Assembly: GCA_014529385.2 (NCBI GenBank)
Contig: CM043968.1
Span: forward strand, 31,135,513-31,199,512
DNA from: Adiantum capillus-veneris
Taxonomy: Eukaryota; Streptophyta; Polypodiopsida; Polypodiales; Pteridaceae
DNA length: 64,000 bases
Direction: 5' to 3'
The position numbers and the translations under genes were made by a program. The notes beneath the pieces were generated by a model. The model was not told the origin of the DNA. It was given only the letters and a program-made list of their open reading frames with translations, and did no database searches. Shown in pieces: positions 13,601 through 26,917 of the stretch (positions are counted from its first letter, which is position 1; each line of letters opens with the position of its first letter).

Positions 13601-16600
13601 TTCTTTTCAATAATTACCATTTCAATGTATATTTTTTATAAAGTTATTCCATAGAATATTGTCAGCCTGTCAATACGCCTAAAATCTCAGAAAGAATTAA
13701 TGTCTTCATTCCTTTTAGGTAATCAATAAATGAAGTCATTCCGTTGAATATTGTCAGCGTGTCAATACGCCTAAAATCTCAGAGAGAATTAATGTCTTCA
13801 TTCCTTCTAGGTAATCTGTGACAAAGGAGTGGAGTGGCTCCCCCCTCGGGCAGCATGAATCGCACTAGATTCAACCCGTTGATTTGACGTGCAGTTTTAG
13901 AATGGTCGAAGCTAAACCAAAAGCCTCCAGGTACAGCTCTAGTAACCGAGGAGAATTCGCTAAGTCCTCCTCCTCCATCCATTTTGCATCAAGAGCCGGA
14001 TAGTTTCTGAATTTGACCAAATATCGGTGGACCAGCTTACCTTTCACTTCCCTTTCCTTGTGCTCAAGGACCTGATCTGGAAGGAGGATCTCTTTCACTT
14101 TTGGTTACTTCTGGCTCCCTGTTCTCTGACACCTTACCTTTGAAAGGTCTCAAGAGACTCACATGAAAAGCATTATGAATCTTCCAAGTATGTGGCAACT
14201 TCAGTTGATAGGATACATCATTGATCTTTTCTCGAATCTGGAACGGTCCGTAGTATTGCATACTAAGCTTTGTGAAAAGCTTCTCCTTACCCCTTCTCTT
14301 TCGTAGCTGTGGTTTCTCAAATTGAAGTAGTACCCAATCATTCTCCTTCATCTACAAGTTGCATCCATGCTTAAGTGAGAGACTTTTCTCTCTTCTTTTT
14401 AGAAAAAGTAAGAAACATGACGAGAAGAGAGTGGTAGAATTCCCTCTCTTCTTCCGATCTATGTGCTTGTAATCGAACAATTCCCCATTAATAAAGATAT
14501 TCTTTTTTTTTGTTTTTGGAAGAGGGAGGGGGGGGGGGGGGGGGGGGGCAAGACCATTTGTCACGTGACACATCCAACCCTATGTGTCCGTGGACAAGCT
14601 ACAGCATGATCAGGGTTCAGTCAGTCTAGTCAGTCTAGATTTAGAAGTGATCTGGCACTTTTGTGAGTCTATTCGTAGACCGTGCATGCCCAGTCACTTA
14701 GTGTAGATGCATATCCTCTGGTTGCACACAGCATGATCATCAGTAATCCCATCAGAATCCATTAGAATCAGCTAGGGGATTTTTCCAGTGATTTTAGCCT
14801 ATTTTCCCTATTTTTGACATTTTTCACTTATTAATTTAAGTGACTTTCCAACAAAAGTAGGTAGGGCAATTTTGCTAAGCTTGTATATAAGCAAACCAGA
14901 GCTAGCACTATTTGACAGAAGAGGCAGCAGGAGCTCCCCACTCAACAGGCACCTTCTCAGCAGGAACCATGAAGAACCTTCAGCACCCACAAGTACCTAG
15001 CGTTTTTGGTCACACCTCATCGCCCACACCCAGCCTTGGCGTTTTGATCATCAACCACTGCCCCCTAGACCCTGGCGTTTTCAGCCTTGCCATCATCGCC
15101 AGCCTTCTCCAGATCCCTAGCGTTTTTACTAACGCTTTCAAGAGCTGCTAGCGTTTTCTATTTTCAGCCCATTCTGCAGCAGATAGTCAGCGTTTTCAGC
15201 AGTTAAGGACAGCAGTCAATTCAGCCTTAGACATTTGCAAAAGAACCTCATTTTCAGCCCCTAAAAACGCAGCCAGATCTGCGTTTTTCAGTCGCCCCAA
15301 AACAGCCCAAGTTTGGGAGATTTTCAGCAGATAGAAGACCGCAGATTTCAGCCCTAAAGTTGCCGTCGTCGTCCCCGTCGTCGCCACCGACATAGTCCCT
15401 AGACTTGCATTAGTCCATGCAAATCATTTGTACCAGATTGTGCAATCATAAGTAGACCACTCTCGCCGACGAGAGTGGGGCCTTCGGAGGAGGGTTTTAC
15501 AACGTCTCTGGTGTCGTATCTCTCTTCTCTCTCTATCTCTCAGTCTCATACACTTGCACGCACAGTGTCCACTCACTTTGTTTGTGATCATAGCATTCTC
15601 TCATTAAGAACGGAAGGCTCTACCTTCCATAAGAACAAAAGGAACCTTGAGCACAGTTCGGAGCACTCACCTTGAGCAAAGCACAAACATTCGTTCCGCT
15701 GCACGTAACACCATCTTATGGTCCCCAATGCTTTGATAAATCATAAGTGTATGGATGAATTCTCTCTCTTAAATTTGAATTTTCCATTTGATTTTCAGAG
15801 ATTTGTGAAACTGTGAATTAAATAAGAAACATACGCTTCCTGTTCTATGACAGTTTGGGTGGGTTCTGCCTCGCCTTCGGCTTGTTTGCACGCTGAAGAA
15901 TTTCATAGTCCTGTTGATCCTTGCAAGGGGTGTCTGGAGGCCATCTCTCCTGGATTCTGGTGTAGAATCTCTATTCGGTGGTGATGTTTATTTTGTTGAG
16001 ATGAACTGCGAGCCTTGGAGATCCGTAGCTTGTATTGGAGATTCTTGGGTGGAGGTTGCGGCCTCCTCGTGGAAGTCTGGGTGGTCTATTTCTGCTTCAG
16101 CTCGCTTTTGCTTTCTTCCTTTACTCCTTTGTTCCTAGCCTTTGATGTATCACCCATCTTTTGTAACTTTGTATCATTGCTAGTTTTTCCCTGTCACATG
16201 ACACATCCAACCCTATGTGTCCGTGGACAAGCTACAGCATGATTAGGGTTCAGTTCAGTCAAGTCAGTCTAGAATAGGAAGTGATCTGGCACTTTTATGA
16301 GTCTGTTCGCAGACCATGCATGTCCAGACACTTAGATTAGATGCATATCCTCTGGTTGCACACAGCATGACCATCAAATTCCACTCAGATCCCATCAGTA
16401 GCATTTTCCAGTGCATTTAACCTATTTTTCCTTTTTTAGACATTTTTCACTTATTAATTTAAGTGACTTTTGTTGGAAAGTAGGTAGGGCAAACTGAGTA
16501 AGTTTGTATGTAAGTAAACCTAGGCTAGCACTAATTGGCAGAAGAGGCAGCAGGAGCACCATCGCTCGACACACAACTTCTCAACAAGAACCCTCTTGGT

Positions 16601-17495
16601 GGCGTTTTCCCTCCAAGCAAAGACTCCCCTAGCCCTAGCGTTTTCCATCAAGCACCCATCGCCCATAGCCTCCCAAGCATTGGCGTTTTCAGCAGGCATT
16701 AGCATATCGCCATAGCCTCACTAGCATTGGCGTTTTTCATCAAGACTTCCCCGCAAGACCGCCTCAGCCCTGGCGCTTTCCCGAAGCCCAGATCGCCCCC
16801 TTTGCATGGCGTTTTTCAGGAGATAAGGAACCAACAGATTTCAGCCTTTGACAAGCCTAAGAACCAGCAGATTTTCAGTAATAAAGACCAGCAAACCAGC
16901 GTTTTTCCATAGCGTTTTCAGAAGTAGCAGAATTCAGCCAGCAGCGTTTTGGACAGTAGTACAAGAACAACAGATTTCAGCCCTTAGATCGGTCTCGCCA
17001 TCCCCATTGTTGTCATCGATCTAGCCTAGACTTGCATCAGTCACATGCATCCACTTTGTACCGGTTTGTGCAATCAATAGTAGACCACTCTCGCCAACGA
17101 GAGTGGGGCCTTCGGAGGAGGGTTTTACAACGTCTCTGGCGTCGTGTTCTCTTCTCTCTCTATCTCTCAGTCTCATACACTTGCACGCACAGTGTCCATT
17201 CACTTTGTTTGTGATCATTGCACTCTCTCATTAAGGACGGAAGGCTCTCCCTTCCATAAGTAAAAGGAACCTTGAGCACGATCGGATCACTCATCTTGAG
17301 CAAAGTTCAACATTCATTCCACTGCACCTAACATTCACCTATGGTTTCTTGTCATTGAATATTTCAAGGTTTTTTCAATTACCAGTTTCATTATAATTTT
17401 TTTGCCTACAAGCTGATGTAATGCCTTTGGGCTTGTAACTTGTTTACGTAAAACAGAGGGTACCAAGCCCTGCTTTTCTTGCACGCGTGCGCGCG

Positions 17496-17584
<89 letters not shown>

Positions 17585-20500
17585 GAAATGTTATATTAAC
17601 GTCTTCAAAAGGCCAAAGTGACCTATGAGACTAGCAAGTTACAATGCGCTGTATCTGATACACAGTCAGATTAACAAATAAATTAAACTAGGATAACAAA
17701 ATATAAATACTGCGGGATCCTAAACTATGCAATACAATGTGAAGGCAATATGGGAGGGGAGTAGAGATCCATCTTCATAGGGATCCATCTTCATCTGCAC
17801 TGTGGACGACGAAAGAGTATGGCTCGAATCCTTTGCTGCAGCCTCCTTCGAAACTGTGTAGCTCCTCTTCCCCATCGGGGTCGTCTAGATCTCCCTAGCT
17901 CCAATGCTCGGTCTATGAGAATGCCAGTAGTGCGGGTAGACCTCTCCACTGTTGGCTGCTCCTCTGTCTGTTCTTTTGGGTGTGCAATATCTAGTGTAAA
18001 GAAATCTGTGATCTGTCTCTGGGGTTGTCGCTCTTCAGCTCTCCTCAGTAAAGTTTCTCTATGCCTGTGTAACTCAAGTAGATATAGCCCAAGACATCTC
18101 TGATCCTCATAACTCATGACCCTAGATAGAGGCCCAAAACCTTCTCTGAATAGACAATGAAAACGGCCTCGTATCTCATAGTACACTGTGCAATGACATA
18201 TGTAATGTACTTCTGTCTCTGGCTCTAGATGGCATAAGCGGCATATCCTGCTATCTGCTGGTGTCCCTCTGAATCTGCCAGTCTCAATCTCGAGTTGATG
18301 TGAGGATGTGCGTATTTGGCCAATGCCACAGCGCAGACCATGAGAAAGATGCGTGTCCATATAGCTAGGTCGAATCACAAACCCATCCCCCGTGAGGTGG
18401 AGAAGATGCTTTCTATAGAAAGCCATCTTTGTGCCCAACTCCTGTAATGGCTCTATCCATGTCCTCCTCGTGTCCAACTGGATTAGATCCTGACGAATAA
18501 GTCTATTAATCTCTACCCGTGTCAGAGATCTCAAGGGTGCCTGTAGAGAGTATTGAAAAGGAGGCAACCTGTCCATGGTGAAACCATGTGTCTGAAACCA
18601 TGATGCCATGTGTGCAAACCAGCATGATGTATCCCCATTAAGAGCTAATTGTCTGGAGGACTCTAGAGCCACCTTGGCATATCTGTCTCTAGTAGTATCC
18701 CACAGACTGTGTACAAAGGAGACTGATCTTGTAAGCGCCTCAATCTCCATAGGGGGGGCAGCTGATTCCGCTCGAATGATATCATGCGGTACGGAAGCCT
18801 TGGCTCTAACCAGCCGAGAGATCATAGATACCAGGGGCTTCTCCATACGCCTCCAGCCATCTTGGCGTATAGAAGGTCCCCAAACCTGCACCCCATATAA
18901 CATAGTAGAAGCAACCAAAGTATCAAAGAGCCATAACTTTGTCCTAGGTTCCTGGAATTGAACCTGCGAACACATCCTCTCCATTCCTCCCAGAGCCACA
19001 CCAGCTCTAGTTAGTCTAGTCTCTGCTGCTCTTCTCAAAGAGAAAATCTCGACCCAGTAAAGACTACCCCCAGGTAAGTGTATGCATCTGTATACTCCAC
19101 AATCTCCTGACCATATTTGAAGGTAGGTACTGATCTCCTAATCCATTGCGGTGTGGTGTTAAACACCATAACCTTGGTTTTACCTAGGTTTACACACAGT
19201 CCACTATCCTCTGCAAAACTACGTAGTGCATCCAAATGTCGTTGGATACCTTCTGGTGAGTCAAATATCGGCACAATATCATCAGCATATAGTAGCAATG
19301 GGATCCACGTCCCTGCCAGCTGGGCACCCCTGTCACCCTCTCTGTCAATGTACTCAGACACCTCATCAACATACATACCAAATAGAGTAGGAGACAATGG
19401 GCAGCCTTGTTTCACTCCAATAGTAGAGTGAACTAAATCAGATACCCCTTTCGGAGTGCGTACATGTCCTACCACTGATCTGTACAAAGCCATAATCCCC
19501 CAAATCACCTCTATGGGCACCCCCATCTCCTGCAATCTACACATCAATCGGGCTCTTGGTACCATGTCAAATGCTTTGCGAAAATCCACAAAGCTACAAT
19601 AGATCCGTCTCCCATGTGCTCTACCCTCCTCAATGATGGCCCTGAGTGTCAGAATATGATCAAGAGTGGAGAAACCCCTCTTGAAGCCGGCTTGACCCTT
19701 TGCTCGTACACCCTCGCCCTCTGCCCAATTACTCAAGTGTTGCTCCAGAATAGATGCATACAACCTTGCCAATGTGTGTCCAACCATAATAGTGCGGTAG
19801 TTCCCAGGCTTTGTGGGGTCCCCAGCCTTGAAGATGGGCACAATATTAGACAGCCTCCAAGTCTCAGGTAATCCCTCACACATGGCACGATTGAACAACA
19901 CTGCGAGAACCTCCATCAGCATATCCCTGGCATGTATAAAGTGCTCCGCTACTAGACCGTCATGATCATATGCCTTCCCGGTCCTCATCTTGTCGATGGC
20001 TCTTTGTACCATCTCAGGTGTAAAGAAAGTGCTCGCAGCTGGGCAAGGCTTGGTAGGGTCTGGAAGGGGTTCCTGTCCAAGAACCGTATATAATGATGTC
20101 GCATATTGGCCCCACACATCAGGTGAAGTAATCACTGGGGGAGGGGAGTGCTCATGGAAGAGTCGCCATGCCTCTCCTAAGTCCCTACTCAAGAACATTT
20201 GATATAGGTCTCATTCCATCTGAGCTAGGTAAGCTCGCTTCTTCCGTCGCACAAGGCGTCGGAAAGCAATCCGAGACTGTCTGTAAGTGATGACTCCTAA
20301 AAGAAGATCCCTCTGAAGCTGAGTTCTCATCTCTCTGCATTCCTCATCATACCAACTATTGTGGGGCATGCTCCCAGAATGTCGTCTCTTGCCCGGCTGA
20401 GTGTGTGGGTATGCCACTGATGCAGCCCCATGCAGTGTCTCAGTCGGTAGAGTGGTGCACTCCTCCACTAAGAGGCCTGTACCATTTGTACCAGCTGTGC

Positions 20501-22646
20501 CTTCCAATAGACGGTCCCAGATCCCCTCTGTATAAACGAAATCATTCTCTGGAGTGAATGTATAGCGAGTGTGTGACTTGCCTCCTGATGTATGGGTTGT
20601 ACTATATTGAAATTTGACGGATAGTGTCAAGAGAGCATGATCTACTGCTATGCCCACTGGCCTGGCTCCCACTATGAAATCCTGAATGTAGGGGATAAAG
20701 CTCGGTTGTGTCATAACATAATCCACTGTACTAGCCCCATGTCTGTGTGGAAAGCATGTGAAATCGGCTGCTCCAGGAAATCGCTGTAAGCCATTAAGTA
20801 TAGCTAATCCATGTGTAGTCGTCATTTCCATGAGGTATCTCCCATACTCCGTCTGCTCTCTATCATCTGAGCATCTGTCAAGTCCCAACTCACCCCCATC
20901 CAGCTCTCTAAGCACCTCATCTGAAGTGTCGTAGAAGACTGTCTGCGAGTTGCCCGTTCGGGCATTGAAGTCCCCTAGGAGAATGATATCACCATCCCTA
21001 GAAAACTCCCAAATGTCATCATCTAGGATAGAGAGAGGCGCCTGCCCTCTGGATGCGGCATACATTGATGTACTGGGAGGAAAGTAACATATGGCAATAT
21101 ATAGGAAATCGACCTGTGTCAGGTCTCAGTCTCACCCACATATATCTAGCATGATCATCTCTTTGTACAATATGCAGTAATGGTTGTAGTTCCTCTTTGA
21201 ATAGCACTGCTACTCCTCCTGAACCTCTACTCTCGTGCTCAGATCTCGCATTTGTCCTGTGAGCTGTTTGCCATCTGTATCCCACCACATGTGGCATTAC
21301 CTGTCCAGGGGCGTGATGAGTCTCTGAGAAGAACACAATATCCTTGTCTTTGAAACTCTCCTCAAATGCACCCACGTCCAACCTCATAGACCCATTACAA
21401 TTCCAGGTAGCCATCTTTAGTGTGGTCCCATAGGTCTCGCACCGTCATGCAGTACGCCGCTCTAAAATCACCACCCGTCCATCTCTGTAGAAGGCTATCT
21501 TTCCCTTCTCCCTTGCCGCTGTAATTTCTGGCATTACCTCTCTCATATGTGCGAGCTATGAGAGAGTCAGGTCATCACCGAAGAAAATATCTGTCTTTTT
21601 GAGAGTAGGCCTCTTCCTCAAGAATTCCTTCTTCTCTTCCAACGAGGGGAAGCGTAGTATGAGAGCTCTCCCCTTTGAAGACTCTCCCGTGCCATCACTT
21701 TTCTTACCTACCTTCCATGCCTTTGTGTGCAAAGGCTTCTCCATCCCCATCATGGATGTAAGGCTTGTGACCTCTTTCTCCACATTGTTTATATCCTTGA
21801 GACCGGTCACTCTCACATGCAGTGCTCACATCCGCCTTCTTCTTACCTACCTTCCATGCCTTTGTGTGCAAAGGCTTCTCCATCCCCATCATGGATGTAA
21901 GGCTTGTGACCTCTTTCTCCACATTGTTTATATCCTTGAGACCGGTCACTCTCACATGCAGTGCTCGCATCCGCCTTCTTTGTTCCTCTTCGAGAGTCAT
22001 GTTGATAAGCGTCGGTGTACAAGGAGTTTCTTGACCTTTCCCTTTCTTGGCGACCTCAATCCATTTTTCAGCCTCGTCCGCCTTTTTCTGTGTCCTTGTT
22101 ATCATCTCCGCCCATGAAGATGTCTTTGCCACACTCCGTTTCTCTTCTTGTGATCATCCTTACCTGTTCCTTAATTTCCTTGATTTCATCTATTACCGAG
22201 GGTTGAAATTCGTCTTCCTCTAGTCCATTGCTTACTCTATCAGCAAGCTCTTGTTTAAGGGCTGAGACTTCTTTTTTGAGTACCCGTATCTCGGCGTTTG
22301 GGTTCTCCTGTTTGAGGACTGAGACTTCTTCTTTGAGTGTCTGTATTTCTGCGTTAAGGCTCTCTTTCTCCTTCTTCCACTGTGCGCCGTCATTGAAGAC
22401 CATCTCAAGGAGGTTGGCCTTCTCCTTCCACCATCCTTCCATCTCTATTTTCCACTCCTTCATTTCCCTCTCCATCTGTGCCATCCTCTTATTCGTGAGC
22501 ATGAAGGTTGCCTTTGCTCGCGGCTTGCAAACAGGTGAGACAATGGCGGTTTCCGTGTCCTGTGCAGGGTCTTCTTCAAGTGTGACAGTTTGTGCAACAC
22601 CCATCAAGCATTCATGGCCTTCATTACGGTGAGGCCCAAAGAATCT

Positions 22647-22679
<33 letters not shown>

Positions 22680-22874
22680 GGGGGGATAGAGAGGAGCGGG
22701 GTGAGCAACGCGATAGCGAGAGGGAGCGGGAGTGCAGGGTAGGGGGGTGCGAGAGAGAGTGCGAGAGAGAGAGAGAGAGGGTGCGGGGGCCGGCAAGGAG
22801 CGCAAGGGGCAAGGGCAGCAAGGCAGGAGGGCGCGATAGACGAGGGGGGGGGGGGGACGATAGATTGAGGAGGC

Positions 22875-22951
<77 letters not shown>

Positions 22952-25900
22952 GAAATGAAATGTTATATTAACGTCTTCAAAAGGCCATAGTGACCTATGA
23001 GACCAGAAAGTTACAAGGTGGTGGATCTGATACAAAGTCAGAGTAACAAAATAACATAACAACAGTACAAAACAAAGATATATACTATGGGATCCTAGAT
23101 TGGTCGATGTGAACTAAGCAAAAAACTAAGCAAAAATGGGCGGCTTGTTGGGATAGCTGAATCACAAGAGATCTAGCATCGGTCGTTGGCGAATCTCATC
23201 AATTTCCTCCATGGTTAGTAGTCTGACCGGGCGTCGTGCATGCCTGGCCAGCGTGCTCCGAATCTTCTGACGTAGCCTCTGTCGATACTGTGTAGTCCTC
23301 CGCAGTCGTGGGCGCCTGGATTTCCCCAGTTCAATCGCTCGGTCGATCAGTGTGCCTCTGGTGTGAGACGAGGGGGAGCTCTGCTGTGGGAGTGGCTCTT
23401 GCGGCTTTCCCGTGTCTGCTCTAAAGAAGTCTGTGATCCGTCTTTGAGACTGGCTAGCCTCGCCATTCATCGGGCTATCTCTGTGTCTGTGCAGCTCGAG
23501 CAAGAACAAACCCAGGCATCTCTGATCTTCGTATCCCATGACTCTTGATAGTGGTCCAAAACCCTCTCTGAACAAGCAATGGAAGCGGCCTCGTATCTCG
23601 TAGTAGACGGGGCAGTGGCATGTATAATGCAGCTCTGTCTTAGGTTCCATGTCACACAAGGGGCATGTCCTGGCCTCTGCTGGTACTCCGTTGTATCTCC
23701 CAGTCTCAATCCGCAGCTGGTGAGAAGATGTGCGTAACTCGCCATAGCACATCGTATCCCATGAGACAAGTGGGTATCCATGTATCTGGGTCTCGTCACA
23801 AAACCATCTTCCGTAAGCTGGAGAAGGTGGTCTCTGTAGAAAGCCATCTTCGTGCCCAATTCCTGTGCTGGTTGTGTTTATGTCCTCTTGGTGTCTAGCT
23901 GGGTCAGGTCTTGGCGGATGAGCTTGGTGATCTCTGACTGTGTAAGAGTGAGAGATGGTGCATCCAATGAGTAATGGAATGGTGGCAGCCTGTCTATGTT
24001 GAACCCATGTGCATGAAACCTGTCTCATGAAAGAGCCGCCACGCCTCACGCGAGTCCTGACTCAAGAATAGCTCATATAGATCCTGCTCGAGTCGAGCCA
24101 AAAAAGCCCTCTTCTTCCGCCACACCACGCGTCGGAAGTTAATCTGTGACTGTCTGTGAGTGACGTCCCCCAAAAGCACCTCCCTCTGAAGTCTGGCTCT
24201 AGTCTGGCGGCACTCCTCATCGTACCAGCTGTTCTGAGGCATGCTCCCTGATCGGCGGCTCTGCTCAGGCTGGGTGTGTGGGTATGCTTCTGCTGCTGCA
24301 TCATGTAATGTCTGTGTCAGTATAGTAGTTAGCTCCTCCAGAGGTCCCCCCGGGTCCTCAGTGCATAGGCGTCTCTAGATCCCGTCCATGTATACAGAAT
24401 CCGTCTCCTGTGTGAATGTGTAGCGAGTAGGGGCTGCTACCCGTGGCCTGTGTGCTACACTGAACTGGAAGGAGATGGTCATCGACACCAGAGCATGATC
24501 CACTGCCACCCCGACCGGTCTGGGCCCAACTGTGAGATCTTGGATACTAGAGATGAGATTCGGCTGTGCCATGACATAGTCCGCCGTGCTGGCTCCATGT
24601 CTGTGTGGGAAGCATGTAAAACCTTCCGCAGCAAGAAATCTCTGTAGGCCGTTCAAGATGGTATCTCCTCTGAAGTATCATAAAACACTGCCTGGTGATG
24701 GGCAGTCCTAGCATTGAACTCCCCTAGGATGATAGTGTCACCATCCCTAGAGAACTCCCATATGTCATCATCCAAAATAGAGAAAGGGGACTGTCCTCTG
24801 GGTGATGCATAAACTGATGTACTCGGGGGAAAGTAGCAAATAGCTAGGTAGAGATATCTGCCTGTCTCTGCTTTCAATCTCACCCACATGTACCTAGCCT
24901 GCTCATCCTTGTGGGCTATATGTATCAGTGGCTGCAGATCCTCTCTAAATAACACTGCCACTCCCCCCGAGCCCCGCCCTCTGTGCTCTGAGCGTGTCTC
25001 CTGTCTGTAAGCTGTCTCCCAACTGTATCCACTGATGTGAGGCATGGATTGCCCAGGGGCCTGGTGTGTCTCAAAGTAAAAGATGATGTCTCTTCCAGTA
25101 AAGCTATCCTCAAAAGCACCCACATCAAGATGCATAGATCCATTACAGTTCTAGGCAGCCACTTTGAGTGTGGTCCCATAAGTCTCGCACCGTCATGTGG
25201 AGCGTCGCTCTAGTATTACCACTTTTCCATCTCGGTAAAAGGCAATCTTGCCTTTTCACCTTGCCGCTCTAATCTCCGGCATTACTTCCTGCATATGAGC
25301 GATCTGCGAGAGGGTGATATCATCCCCGAGAAAGATGTCAGTCTCTTTAAGAGTTGGTCTTTTCTTCAAGAAGGACTTCTTCGCTTCCATGGAGGGAAAA
25401 CGGAGGATGAGTGCTCTTTCTTTTGAGGTTTCTCCATTGCTTCCATTTTTCTTTATGTTGCCCACTCTCCATGCCCTTGTGTGCGTCGGTTCATGAACCC
25501 CCATCAAGGCTGTGAGTTCTTTTACTTCTTCGTCCACATTGCCTTTGTCTTTAAGACCGCAAATTCTCACATGTAAAGCGCGCACCCGTCTTCTTTGCTC
25601 CTCCTCTAGTGTCTGATTAATGATAGTGGGTGTGGACGTGGACGTTATCTCCTTGCCTTTTCCTTTCTTGGCCACCTTGATCCATTTCTCGGCTTCATCC
25701 GTCTTCTGTTGAGTTTTGGTAAGAACGTCCACCCAAGAAGTCGTCATTTCTTTGTGTTGCTCTTCTCCCTCTTTGATGGCCCGTACTTGCTCTTGATCGT
25801 GTTGATTTCTTCGATTATTGAGGGTTGCAGTTTGCCCTCGTCCAGTGTGTTTCTTGATCGTGCTTCGGCGAGATCTTTCTTGAGTGACGCAATCTCTTCA

Positions 25901-26699
25901 TCTTGAGTCGTCACTCGGTCTTCCAGCGTACTTATCTTGCTCTCTTGGATCAACACGCGTCCTTCGAGCATGTTTATTGTGCCCAAGAGATTGCGGTTCA
26001 TCTTGGTAATGGTCTCCGTCATTTCCTCTTTGCACTTTTGAATGGCATCCTCTAGGGGGTCGACTTTATCGTTTAGCTTCCTCATGCTTGATCGCCGTCC
26101 GCAAAGGAGTCACTAAACGTACGTGTGCACCCACACTAGCAGCGGGCGCGGTAGCTGGGCGAGTGGGGGAGCATGAGGTGGTATGGCAAGGGAGGGGCAG
26201 CGATAGAGTACAGGCAAGAAAGAGAGAGAGGGGGGGCGGCCGAGGGGATATGGGGGAAAATAAATAAATAAATAAATAAATAAATATATATTTTTGACTT
26301 CCTACGCGTAGAAGAAGGGGGGGGGGGGTGCCGGCTGCTGGACTTGCTACACGTAGAAGAGCACAGGGGTCAGGGCATCGCAGCAGAGGAGTACGCGCAG
26401 CGCGAGAGCAGAGAGAGTGGGAGTGGCGCGAGGGGAGGTGGGACTGCAGGGGCAGCGCGGCGGGGAGCGGGGGCAGCACGTGAACAGGGGCGGGGCTGCA
26501 GGCGGAGCGCGAGGGGAAGGGGGGGGGGGGGGGGGGGGGGGGCGGGGTTGCAGGGGCAGCGCGAGGGGGGGCGGGGCAGCGCGGCGGGGCAGAGAGAGAG
26601 AGAGAGAGAAATGAAATGAAATGCTATATTAATGTCTTCAAAAGGCCAAAATGACCTATGAGACCAGAGCGTTACAATGTGGTGAATCTGATACAAAGT

Positions 26700-26760
<61 letters not shown>

Positions 26761-26845
26761 AATGAAATGCTATATTAATGTCTTCAAAAGGCCAAAATGA
26801 CCTATCAGACCAGAGCGTTACAATCTGGTGAATCTGATACAAAGT

Positions 26846-26917
<72 letters not shown>

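Larger units (their letters stand above)
14559..17333. mobile_element. Non-coding LTR retroelement with long LTRs and a tiny interior
   Basis: Two direct repeats of about 1.15 kb (14559-15710 and 16192-17333) both begin TGTCAC(G/A)TGACACATCC and end TAACA, enclosing only 481 bp. No gag or pol is seen. It is therefore a non-autonomous LTR element or the product of a large internal deletion. No convincing primer site or target duplication was found, and the orientation is uncertain; the left LTR has a TATATAAG box on the plus strand. Confidence 0.72.
17500..22876 (-). mobile_element. LINE-B, nearly full-length CT-tailed non-LTR retrotransposon
   Basis: From 22876 down to 17500 on the minus strand there are: a pyrimidine/GC-rich leader, ORF1, ORF2 (endonuclease, reverse transcriptase, zinc knuckle), a 3' UTR, and a (CT)n tail seen as (GA)n at 17500-17581. 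It is the best-preserved copy of the family in the window; ORF2 has about three lesions and ORF1 one tandem duplication. Its 5' end touches the GA tail of LINE-C. Confidence 0.9.
22877..26589 (-). mobile_element. LINE-C, CT-tailed LINE with the reverse transcriptase deleted
   Basis: Its 3' tail, (GA)n at 22877-22947, adjoins the start of LINE-B. The 3' UTR, the zinc-knuckle end of ORF2, the endonuclease, ORF1 and a GC-rich leader follow toward 26589. Compared with LINE-B about 1.57 kb is missing, the whole reverse transcriptase. The protein sequence is clearly diverged from LINE-B, so it is a separate lineage. Confidence 0.88.

Noticed and set aside
17819-20202. Several plus-strand ORFs over LINE-B
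   Set aside because: They are shadows of the minus-strand ORF2, which carries the RT motifs.
22604-23062. 152-codon minus-strand ORF rich in Leu/Ser
   Set aside because: It runs across the junction of two LINEs and through the CT tail; it is low complexity only.
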